Shown: in pieces, positions 30,790-41,262 of the stretch
Numbering within the stretch: the stretch's first letter is position 1
How the letters are laid out: each line of letters starts with the position of its first letter
Assembly: GCA_027625915.1 (NCBI GenBank)
Contig: JANTQA010000048.1
Coordinates: forward strand, 620,001-684,000
Direction: 5' to 3'
Length of the DNA stretch: 64,000 nt
Source of the DNA: Anaeramoeba flamelloides
Taxonomy: Eukaryota; Metamonada; Anaeramoebidae
Position numbers and translations under genes: made by a program
The notes under the pieces: generated by a model
Seen by the model: only the letters and a program-made list of their open reading frames with translations
Told to the model about the DNA's origin: nothing
Databases searched by the model: none

Positions 30790-31182
30790 TATTATATTCC
30801 TAAAAGAATAAAACAAAAAGCAGGGGCCTTTTTGAAAAGTGGGTTCTATAGACTGGACAAAGTATTTTTGATGACTTGATTCGGAGTTGAAAAAAGACAA
30901 ACTCTTAACAAAATTAAATAAAAAAGAAAAGTGAATTTTTTGACGGTTTTACTTTTTGAAATTTGAAAAAAATAAACTATTTGTTTAGAATTTGTTGCTA
31001 TTTTGATAAATCACCCTTTAATCAAAAATTCATAACAAGTTACCGAGGGGGTACTATTAAAAGAAGTTGTAATAAAATACTTTTTCCTTTCAAGAAATCT
31101 GATTTCTTAGATTGTTAACTGTTTTCATTTTTTTTTTTTTTTTTTCTTCTTTATTATACTCAATCATCTCTCCTTCACTTCA

Positions 31183-34100
31183 ATGGACGATCTTTATGAT
31201 GAGTTTGGAAATTATATTGGACCAAGTTTAGGTGATCAAGATAAATCAAGTTCAAGTGAATCAGAAGACAAATACTATGAGCCAGTTGTTACAGATATAA
31301 ATTATGAAAACGAAAAAGAACGAACTGATAATTTACCAAGCAGTGGTTCAGATGATGAATATGAAAAAGAAAAAGACATCGAGATTGAAATGGAACAAGA
31401 AAATGAAAATGAAGGCAATACCGTTGAAAAGATTGTTTTGAATGAGGACAAACAATATTATCAAGAATCTACAGACATTTATGGAGAGGGTGTTGAGGTA
31501 CTAGTCGAAGACGAGGATGAACAAGACATTTCTGTTCCGATTGTTCAAGTCTTTAAAGAAAAGCAATTCCATTTATATGAAAAGCAACCTTTAGAAACGA
31601 CTTACTCTCTTAAGTTTGTTTCAGACATGAGCAAATTAAAGCAAAGGATCAGAAATATTTGTATAGCTGGACATTTACATCATGGAAAAACAACTTTCTT
31701 AGACAACTTGGTTCAACAAACACATCCAAATTTTAATCAAAAAAAACATGTACGACTTTTGTATTTTTTTTTTGAAGATCTTTGTCTTTTTTTTGATCCT
31801 TTTTTTAACAGACTTTTTTTGTTTTTTTTTATAATTCTTTGGAATTTTCCTTAATTTTTTCTTTGAAGATTGTTCATGAGAAAAGAAAGAAATCCAAAGA
31901 GAATAAAAAAAAAAAAATATAAGTACCATTCGCCTCATTTCTTATTCTAATTTCCAATTTACCCAACTCTAAAATAATATTTTACCCAATTGCCTCTTTA
32001 ACACAAAATATAAAAAAAACAAATGTGAATATTCCTTAATTAATAGGAAGGTTTTACTGACACAAGGGTTGATGAACATAAACGCGGTGTTTCAATCAAG
32101 TCAACACCTCTCTCTTTAATCCTACCAGACCTACGCTATCGAAGTTATCTTTTCCATATGGTTGACACCCCAGGTGGGGTTGTATTTGGCGACGAGTTCA
32201 CATCTGTGTTAAGAATATGCGACGGGATTGTCTTAATTGTCGATGCTGTTGAAGGTGTCTTAATGCAAACCAAACAAATCATCAAAGAAGCAATTTCAAA
32301 CTGTATCCCAATCGTACTTGTCGTGAATAAAATTGATCGCTTAATTTTAGATTTGAAGCTCCCACCAAAGGATGCCTACCAAAAAATTAGATTGACTATT
32401 GAAGAAGTGAACACAATAATTAACAAGCATCAAACAAACACCAGTTATTATGAACAGCCTCGGCTTTCACCAGAAACAGGTAATGTGTGCTTTGCTTCTT
32501 CTAGAGACGGATGGTGTTTCACAGTGAATTCATTTGCTAAAAAATATCTGGACAAATCTGAAGACAATTTTGATTATTTAAAATTTGCAAAAAGATTATG
32601 GGGAGATATTTTTTTTAATCCAAAAACAAGAAAATTTGTGGGGAAAAAAAATAGAACCAAGAAATATCCAAGATCCTTTGTTCAATTTATTTTGGAACCT
32701 ATTTATAAGTTATATTCTCAGGTAAATACTTTTTTTTTTTTAAAAAAAAAAATAAAATTATTCAAATTTAAGGTAAATTAAAACTTTAAAATAAATTAAA
32801 TAAATATTTTATAAAAATATTAAGGTAATAATAAATACATCAATTAAATAACAGCAGTTCAAACGGTTTATTCAAATCAGATTACATTGGATTTATTTTT
32901 TTCACACATCCATTCATTTCCCTACAAAACGATCTAATTCTTAATTTTAATTAGTTACAAAATGAATTTTAATAATACCTTTTTTTTTCATTGAAATAAT
33001 TATACCAATACGAGAAGAGGAATTTGAGAATTCTATTCTTTCTCATTTTTTTAAAAATACAAAAAATATATATAAAAATACATTATATATATATATATAT
33101 ATATAAATACCTTGAATTTAGAACATTTAATTGAATTTAAAAGATTAAATCTGGAAATCAACAAGATCTACAAACTCATTCTTTGAAAAAGTTAGAAGTG
33201 ATAATTGATTTTTTAACCTTTGAATTAAAATAAAATTCGGTATCTTGATTTCAATGATTATGTTCATAACAAATAGGATTTTTCAAAACAAATTTTATTG
33301 AAATATAAATTAAGAAATTTATTCGTTTTATTGATTATTTAATAAAAAAAAATTAAAAATCATTTATAGATAACTTTGAACCATTTTTTTTTTATTTTTT
33401 GAAAAAACATTATTTTGTATCGTAAAAGGAATAATAATAAAAATAAATCATAAAATCAAGTTGAAAAAAAAAACAGAAAAAAAAACTACAAAAAATATTC
33501 TAATTACACAAATAATGATATTCTTTTTCCACTTCTTTTATAGCAGTATAAAATCATATTGTAATAAAAAAAATAATAACATTCTGATATTTCTGGAAAA
33601 AAGTTTACAAATTTTCGAGTATTTTCAATTTTTGAGAATATTTGATAGATTCAAATTTTTTAATAAATGCTTAATTTTTATAAAACCAATATAAAATGTT
33701 AAAAAATTTTTTAACACCTTTTATAACAAAAAAAAAAATGTTATAAAAATTATTCATTTTTTTAAAAAAATATGATAAAGGTGATGTTATTTATATTTTT
33801 ATGAGTTTCTATCAACTTTTATAACACCATATTAGCATATATAAAACCTATTATAAAAACAGTTTTTTTTATTAGGGATAAAGTCGAATATCTTTTGAAT
33901 TTATTTATTGATAATAAAAACCTTATTTTTCTCTTTGAAAATTGTAAAAACAATAAAATTAAATATAAAAACAGAAAAAAAAATTGCAAATAATAAAAAA
34001 AATTTTAAATTATAAAAAAAAAAATTCAAATAATAAAAAAAAATAAAATAGTTTATTTCAATTTGAATAGTAATTTTCAAAAACTGAAAAAAAATTTTTT

Positions 34101-36158
34101 CAAATGAATCTCTTAATACATTTGATAAAACTTAAGTTGAAATATTTTCGGAACAGTTGAAAAAAACTTTTTTGTCACAAATTTAATTTCAGAATATTGA
34201 TTAAAAAAAAAAATATTTAATATAATCTGTTTTTTTCAAAATTATTTGATCAAGAAATCAATAATTTATAAGAAAATAAATCATTTATACGGAAATTAAA
34301 CATTTATAACAATTTTATTTTTATATATTGATTGAAAATTTTTAATATAATAACACTATAGATAATTGGGGAATCACCAAAAACTTTAAAAAAACATTTA
34401 GATCAACTTGAAATTAAAATCTCAAAGAAAGTTCTTCATGGAAATGTTCGACAACTTTTAAGAAGTATTTTAAGTCAATTTTTTAAAAATTTTAATGGAT
34501 TTGTGGATATGTGTGTTCAACATCTGCCTTCGCCAAGTGCGCAAGCCAAATATAAACTAGATTCGATTTATGTCGGGTCGCATAAAGGTGTGATTGGCGA
34601 ATCTCTTAAAATTTGTGATCCCGAAGGTCCACTTATGGTTAATGTTGTCAAATTAATCGAAAGAAAAGATTGTGAAAGATTTGATTGCTTGGCAAGAATA
34701 TTTTCAGGCACACTCCGAGCCGGCCAAAAAGTCAAGATTTATTCTGAAAAGTATATTATTGGTGAAACAGAAGGAATTTCAAATAAAAACGTGGGGAGAA
34801 TTTTATTAGGGGTTGGGAGGTATTGCCATGAACTAAAGGAAATTGGCGCAGGAAACATCATCTTAATTGAAAATATTGATAAAAAAATCGGAAAATTTGC
34901 AACATTAACAAATTACACAAACGAAGAAAACCAAGAAAATGAGGAAATCGAAATTGAAAATGAGAAGCAATCTGTTTTTAAAAAAATCCAGTACCATCTA
35001 AAGCCCGTGATTAAAATAGGCATTGAACCCTTAAAGCCACAAGAATTGCCAAGAATGATTGAAGGGCTATCAAGGATTCTAAAATCTTATCCAGCGCTGC
35101 AAGCGAAGAAAGAAGAATCTGGTGAACACATCCTTTTAGGAACTGGCGAATTATCCTTGGATTGTGCGCTCTACGATTTACGAGAAATGTATTCAGAAAT
35201 TGAAATCAAGGTTTCTGATCCTTGCTCGAATTTCTGTGAAACTGTTGCCGATGTTTCAGATATCCAATGCTATTCTGAGAGTCCCAATCAAAAAAATAAA
35301 TTATATTTGGTAGCCGAGCAACTCGAAAAAAAAATTTCAAATGATATTGAAAATGGCGTTTTAAAATCTTCAGAATGGGACGAAGACGAAATTTCAGAAT
35401 TTTTACAAAATAATTATTCCTGGGATATTTTGGCATCAAATTCGGTCTGGAGTTTTTCCTCTGATTATAATTATCCAAACATGCTTTTGAACCAAACCTT
35501 GCCAATTGAAACAGATCAAGATATTTTAAACGAAATTAAAGATCCCGTAATCCAAGGTTTTTCGTGGGCATGCTCAGAGGGTCCGCTTTGTGAAGAGCCG
35601 ATACGTGATGTCAAATTCTTGCTCCAAAGGGCAGAGCTTGATGAGAATCAGGCATACAGATCAAATGTCCAAATAATTCCTACAATTAGAAGGGTTGTGC
35701 ACTCATCGTTCCTACGCGCTACACCAAAAATGATGGAGCCAATCTGGCTTGTCGAAATTATTGGATCATCAGATGCCTTGTCGGCTGGGTTGAATGTCAT
35801 CAGAAGACGAAGAGGCAGAATTATTAAGGATTACCCAAAGCCAGGCACGCCTTTAAGTATTTTACACGCCTATGTCCCAGTCATGGATTCCTTTTCCTTT
35901 GAAGTTGATCTAAGAACTAGCACCCAAGGCTTAGCTTTTTGCCAAATGTCATTCGACCATTGGCAAGTCGTTACAGGAAACCCATTAGATACAGAAATTG
36001 AACTAACCCCCTTAGTAATTTCAGACGGGGATTCTCTTGCTAGAGATTACATGATCAAAACGAGAAGAAGAAAGGGTTTGAGTGAAATTATTAATTACGC
36101 TAAATATTTTACACAAGAACAAATTTTAGAATTTGAAAATTTGAATAATTTACTTTAA
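31183..36158 (+). CDS. EFTUD2: U5 snRNP GTPase EFTUD2/Snu114
   Basis: Three exons (31183-31749, 32047-32721, 34362-36158) give 1,012 residues (human 972). EFTUD2/Snu114 is the EF-2-like GTPase of the U5 snRNP that controls Brr2 during spliceosome activation and disassembly. The start MDDLYDEFGNYIGPSL is the conserved N-terminus, followed by an acidic region (about 25-120). G1 is GHLHHGKT (163-170), switch I RGVSIKSTP (202-210), G3 DTPGG (229-233) and G4 NKID (283-286). KRLWGDIFFNPKTRKF and FVDMCVQHLPSPSAQ are family signatures. EF-2-like domains II-V follow: EESGEHILLGTGELSLDCALYDLREMYSEI, then LMEPIWLVEI, and the end MIKTRRRKGLSE. G3 is DTPGG where the family has DTPGH, so the usual histidine is Gly233. 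Confidence 0.95.
31750..32046 (+). other. Intron 1 of EFTUD2
   Basis: 297 bp, donor GTACGA and acceptor TTAATAG, phase 0. It joins QKKH to EGFTDTRVDEHKRGVSIKSTP, restoring switch I. Confidence 0.85.
32722..34361 (+). other. 1.6-kb intron 2 of EFTUD2
   Basis: Donor GTAAAT and acceptor CTATAG bound 1,640 bp in phase 0. It contains an (AT)n tract (33083-33106) and short palindromes such as TGTTAAAAAATTTTTTAACA near 33697 with repeated TTTTATAAC motifs to about 33850. No repeat family was identified and the open frame 33461-33694 is not supported. Confidence 0.8.
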
Positions 36159-36278
36159 AATTTTCGATTTTATAATATTAATAAATTATTTAAAATATAG
36201 AGAATATAAATTCAATTTTTTGTTTTTTTTATTGTTTATTGAAGAGAGGTAATTCAAAATAATTATCTTCGAGTTAGC

Positions 36279-36711
36279 CGTTAGGTTTTCCAGAATTTAA
36301 AAGAATAGAGTAAAATCTTAGATTTTGCTCAATTCTTTTGAATTCTGGAAAACCTAGGCACTTTCCGTGAGGTTTTTTTTAATTTGAGAAATAAAAATAA
36401 AATTTATTAAATTTTCGTTTTATTTCTCAAATTAAAAAAAAGCGCCGTTAGGTTTTCTTGAGTTTTCTGTTTATTTGTGAAGTGTTCTAGGTTTTTTTTT
36501 ACTTTTTGAAATAAACAGAAAATTTTAATAAATTTTCGGTTTATTTCGAAAACTCAAAAAAACCTAACGAAAATCGATAGATTTTCCAGATAAAACAGAA
36601 AACTTCAAGAAAACCACCGTAAGGTTTTCCAAAATTTAAAAGTATTGAGTTAAATCTTTGATTTTACTCTATTCTTTTGAATTCTGCAAAAGCTAGGTAC
36701 TTGACGACACT
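36279..36711. repeat. Nested hairpin array 3 (best example)
   Basis: The array has five palindromes in 430 bp. Unit 1 (36280-36357) pairs AGGTTTTCCAGAATTTAAAA with its inverse. Unit 2 (36367-36447) pairs GGTTTTTTTTAATTTGAGAA with its inverse. Unit 3 has arms 36445-36480 and 36585-36620 (CGTTAGGTTTTCTTGAGTTT and inverse) and encloses unit 4 (36485-36569, AGGTTTTTTTTTACTTTTTG ... AAAAAAACCTAACG). Unit 5 (36618-36697) is the same type as unit 1. Spacers such as GGCACTTTCCGTGAGG and GGTACTTGACGACACT link the units. Same unit types as arrays 1 and 2. Confidence 0.8.
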
Positions 36712-37144
36712 CTAGTTGACTATACATTATTTTCTGAAACTCAAATTTATATAAAGTTTTTTATCCTAGCTTTAATGTATACAAGATTATAACCCATGGT
36801 ACAGATTATTGAAAAAAAAAATGAAAAGAAAAAAAAATATTTTTAAACAAAGACAAGAAAAAGAGAAAGAGAAAGAGAAAGGCCAGAAATAAAAGAGTAA
36901 AATAATAAAAAAAAAAGTAAAAACTTTATTGAAAAAATTTTTTTTTCTCCCAAGTGTTGAATGGGTGGTGGTTTTTTCCTTTTATTTCGATTTTTTTGGA
37001 TCACCACCATAGGTTGTTTTAATAAAGAGTTCTAAATATTTAAACAACTATTGATCAAAGGAAATAGTTTAATTTATTAAGTTTTAATTAAAAAAAATTA
37101 TAGATAAGTTGTGTTTTCTATTAAAATAGCTGATTTTTTAAGAA

Positions 37145-37286
37145 ATGGAATTTATTTTTGAAATTTTCTTTTTATTTCTTTGTTTTTATTTTTTATTGTT
37201 GGATTCTTTTCTCGACAGTTTCCCAAGATTATGTTCAAAAAATCCCAGTAAACAATACCAAATCTATAGCAACACTCCAGTCCAAG
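37145..37286 (+). CDS. Possible isolated first exon with signal-peptide-like start
   Basis: ATG at 37145 opens MEFIFEIFFLFLCFYFLLL, a hydrophobic start like a signal peptide, followed by DSFLDSFPRLCSKNPSKQYQ and then IYSNTPVQ, with a GTAAGG donor-like site directly after. I could not find a convincing second exon downstream. It may be the first exon of a gene whose remaining exons I cannot recognise, a relic, or chance. It does not belong to the subtilisin, which has its own start and signal peptide at 41263. Confidence 0.2.
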
Positions 37287-38040
37287 TAAGGATTTAAATT
37301 GCATAGAAAGGTAACATTCAGTTATCTTCAGTAAATTTTAAATTATTTCAGTTACGTTCATTTCTCTTTAGTTGCTTAAACCGAGTTCATTTTTAATGGA
37401 ATACAATTTTATTATTTGTATAAGATCTCATCATAGATCTGTTTATGACTTCTTATAATGATTTTTTATCCCTTCCCCCCTCAAAACTCTTAAAAAACAC
37501 AAAAAGTAGAACAATAAAACATACCTTAAAAAAAAGGAATTTGGAAAAGGTAGAAAAACTAAAGAATAAATAGAGTTTTTCAATTTCTTCCAACCTTAAT
37601 GAGATTAAAGTTTTATGGTGAAGATTCTTTTTTTTATTTTATTTTATTTTTCTTTCTCTTTTTCCTATTTCTTTTTCTTTTTTTTTTTAAATCCTTTTTT
37701 TTTTTAATTTTTCTTTTGTTTCTGTGAAAGATCCAAAATATGGAAGAAAAAAATCTATGAAAATACCAATAAAAATTGTAAAATTGGGATACTATTTAAT
37801 AACTTTTCAAGTTCTATATATTTATAAGTAATAAATATTATTGTTCACTTTTTTTCATTGAAAGCTTGGTAAAAAAAAATTCATAACACATGATTCAAAA
37901 ATTATGATTTATTTTTTTATACAGTCTAGATTTTTTTTGCTATAATTTTTATAATACTAGACATTCAAGATTTACAATCCTTGGAATTTGAAAAAAAAAT
38001 TATCTTGTATGAGGTCTAGAGACTTGTTGTTTTTTAATTA

Positions 38041-38043
<3 letters not shown>

Positions 38044-38079
<36 letters not shown>

Positions 38080-38080
38080 C
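38044..38080. repeat. (AT)n microsatellite
   Basis: An uninterrupted AT dinucleotide run of about 37 bases. A shorter one lies at 33083-33106. Confidence 0.9.
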
Positions 38081-39540
38081 ACTTTTTTAGTCAAATAAGT
38101 CAAGTTGGTAGGAATGAATGACATGTGTGATAAAAGGTGTTGAATTGATGATTAGAAGAAAAATTTCTCACTTTTGAAATTTCAAAATAGAAATCATTTT
38201 TTCTAATTTTTTTTTTCACTTTTTTATTTTTTTTGATGTTTTTTTGATTTACAATTTTTTTTTATTGAAAGATCTATAGACACCAAGGTAAACACGTTAT
38301 TTAAATGTTATTTAAACATTGAAAATAGTCGATAAATATTTTTTATTTTTATTAGGATTTTATTTGATCTTCAATCGAAAATCAAAATGAACATCGATTT
38401 TGTTTTCTCGACTTTTGGAAATATGAATTTTTGGTTTTTCAAATTTTTAAGAAAATATTTTGATTTATTAGTATTATTGTAGATGTGAATTTCAACTATT
38501 CTTTGTTGTGTATTATTTTACTTATTTTCTTATTGGTTCTTCAAAGGTCCTCATCGATAATGATTGTTATTTGGAAAAATGTTTTTATACCCTTTCAAAG
38601 TAATCAAATTTAAAGAAAAACCCCTCCCAAAGTAAAAAAATGCACTCCCAAAACCACACTCAAATGGGAAACTAGAACTAAACCCAAACAATAAAGGTCA
38701 TTGAAAGAAAAAATTATTTTGTCAAGAAATTACAACACCTAAAACTGGTACACTCAGAAGATTCCTTGAAAATCGATAAGATAAAAAGAATTCGATTGAG
38801 AGTACACTGTGAAAGAAAAAATCAAAATACAACCACATGGAACCAAATCTACAAAAAACAACTTCCATTCTATACTAGAATATAAAAACTGAAAAATAAT
38901 TCAAAGTAAAACATTGTCAAGAAAACTTGTTAGAAAAAAAAGCGTGAATCAATATGGAAACCATTAAAAACCTCTATTGTTACTAAAATACTTCAAAACG
39001 ATCTGAATAGTAATATAAAAAGACGGAAAAAGGAAAAATCCAAAATTTAATTCTGTTGCAAAAGAAAATTGAAGAAGTAGATCATTTCGATAAGTGTTGT
39101 AAAAAATACCAAAAAACTTGAAGTAAATGAAAAAGGCTCTCAAAAAAATCTAAATATTTGACTTAGTCCCATCATTGAAAAAGAGGATATAGACAAATTA
39201 TACAAGTGAATTAACATAAAACAAATCCAGGATATCACTTTAGAATACTTTATGGTCATTAGAGCTCAAAATTATATATGGGGGGGAGGAAATCTAATAC
39301 AAATAATACTTAACCACCTCAACTTGAAAATTCAACTGACAGACTAACTTGAATTTTTTTCATATTATTTAATTTTAAATTCTTGATACTTTTTATTTCT
39401 TCTTTACTTTTGTTTTTCCAGACTCTTTATTGTATTTTCTAAAATGAAATTTAGTTTAAAAAACTTCTAATTACTGTTTCTAACACCCTTTGAATTAGAA
39501 GGTCGAAAATTAGTTACTTCATACTTTTCTCTTTAACAGA

Positions 39541-40056
39541 TTAAGTGTTTTATTTTTAACATATTTGTGATCAAAATATTGCGTGCGCAACGACTATAAT
39601 CCATGTTTCAAAATATTATCCGTGCTTTTTTTTTCTTCGTATACCAAGGCAACATCCAATCTACTACCAAATAGTATACCCAAGTTCAACTCAATTTTGA
39701 AAGTAAAGGTCTCGTTATTTCCTGTAAAATTTAAATTATTCATGCACATGTTTGATAATTTTCCATAATATTCTCAATTTTTTTGTATTATTTTGTTTTT
39801 GATTAATATTTTCTTATGTTTATTCTATATTTTGAGATAAATTTTCTAATTTGATCCTTCATTTTTAGAATTTCCTTTTAAATAATAGAACTTTAAGAGA
39901 CCAACAACCTATTTTTTTAGGTTTTATTATAAGTTACTTTGATTGGTTAATTTATAGGTCCTCTATAACAAAAAAACACACTTTTTATTTTGAAACATGT
40001 ATTATGTTTTTTTGCACGCCTTATTTTGACTACAATAAAACACCTAAAGTATTTGT
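39541..40056. mobile_element. Inverted-repeat element of ~515 bp
   Basis: The left end (about 39541-39640) and right end (about 39965-40056) are inverted copies: GTGTTTTATT, TCAAAATA(T/A)(T/G)GCGTGC and ATGTTTCAAAATA recur in inverse order. The open frame 39583-39768 lies on the left arm and is not a gene. Exact ends and target duplication are uncertain. Confidence 0.58.
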
Positions 40057-40149
40057 GGACACCACTTATAATTCTAAAATTAAAATATATTTTTATTGAA
40101 TGTAAATTATATCAGTTGTCTAGGGTTGAAATGCCTCTTGGAAATATAT

Positions 40150-40700
40150 GATTAGCATAATAATAGAAAAGTTTGGTCTCACAAATTAAAAATAGATCCA
40201 TTGTATCTTAATAAAAAAACCCAACAATTATTGAAATTATATTTTCATACAAATCTAAACCACAAATAATCAATAATAAGAGACTCGCAGAGTTTAAAAA
40301 TATCTTTTGATAATTATTCTCATAAAATAAATTAGTTGACAAAAAAAATTATTATTTTAAGGAAATTAAATAATTAACGAATAGATTCATATGACAGATT
40401 ATTTTTGGTATATTGGAAATATATTTGAAAAACAAAAAGTTTCATAGAAAGGCAACTCAACTAATTAATCTTGTTTTATATTGTTATTTATTGAGTTAAT
40501 ATTTGAAATTAAAAAATTAAAAAAATGTTTTCGTTTGGAAGTTCTAAATATGAATTATTAGGTACTTGAATACTTTTATTTTGGGTTTCTATTTTTAAGA
40601 CTTGGAAAAGTAATTAACAAATGAACTAATAAAAAAGACAATTATTTAATAGTGATCAAATTCCTTACTAAACGATCCGAAAAATTTATTATTCAATACT
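40150..40700 (+). mobile_element. Degraded copy of the TTAA-flanked element, family C, copy 3
   Basis: It aligns with 57130-57630 of copy 2: AAAAAACCCAACAATT, TTATTGAGTTAAT(A/C)TTTGAAATTAAAAAAT, GGAAGTTCTAAA, TTTAATAGTGATCA. Neither TTAA-flanked end is recognisable, so it is truncated or eroded. Confidence 0.62.
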
Positions 40701-41262
40701 ATTTATAATAATTTTGTTAAAAGTCCTTCAGTCATATCGGACTAATACCAACTACCGATTAATTATAACACTATTTTTGAATGAAAAAATGATGATGTTA
40801 CCAATCCTTAAACCCGAAATAATCTCTTCCATACTTTTTACAAGAATTTATTTTTTTTGATTGGTAATTATTTATTTTATACTTTTCAAGTATTGTAAAT
40901 GATAAACAATTGTTAAAATTTCAATTAGTATCATAATTCTAATTTAGTATTTCTTCCATCCTTTTATTCATCATTTAAGATTTTTTTTTTTTCACAAATG
41001 ATTTTTGGTTTGATAAAAATTTATATTGGTGTTTTTACAAGAATACTTGCAAACACCAAACAAAAGAGAGCTTTAAAAAGCATAAATAATAGAAAAAAAA
41101 AAATTATGAAGACCAACTCTGAAGAGGTGAAGGTGTTGGGATCATGTAAATTTTGTGTTGGACTCACCAATTGCTCCTAAATTATTTCCAAAAATCGATC
41201 AACCATAATTTTATTTCGAATTAAAAACATTTTTTATCATTTTAGTTGTCAGAAAGAGACAA

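Larger units (their letters stand above)
26428..31182. other. Intergenic region between NUP93 and EFTUD2 (divergent genes)
   Basis: These 4.75 kb separate two divergently read genes. The region contains the composite inverted-repeat element 26605-27725, the LINE copy 28330-30450 and the small TA-flanked element 30595-30789. A T/C-rich tract (about 31128-31160) lies immediately upstream of the EFTUD2 start and could be core promoter or 5' UTR. I see no further gene. Confidence 0.6.
36159..41262. other. Intergenic region between EFTUD2 and the subtilisin gene
   Basis: These 5.1 kb hold hairpin array 3 (36279-36711), a possible isolated first exon (37145-37286), an (AT)n tract (38044-38080), an inverted-repeat element (about 39541-40056), a decayed TTAA-family copy (about 40150-40700) and a fragment related to the small element of NUP93 intron 3 (about 40820-41028). 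The stretch 38640-39290 has less extreme base composition and one stop-free run of about 60 codons, but I recognise no protein in it. Confidence 0.55.

Noticed and set aside
9983-36711. GTTAGGTTTT motifs as telomeric repeats
   Set aside because: They are arms of palindromes and not head-to-tail short repeats, and they are internal to a gene-containing region.
38640-39290. Possible degraded coding region
   Set aside because: Less AT-extreme and one ~60-codon stop-free run, but no motif and stops elsewhere in all frames.
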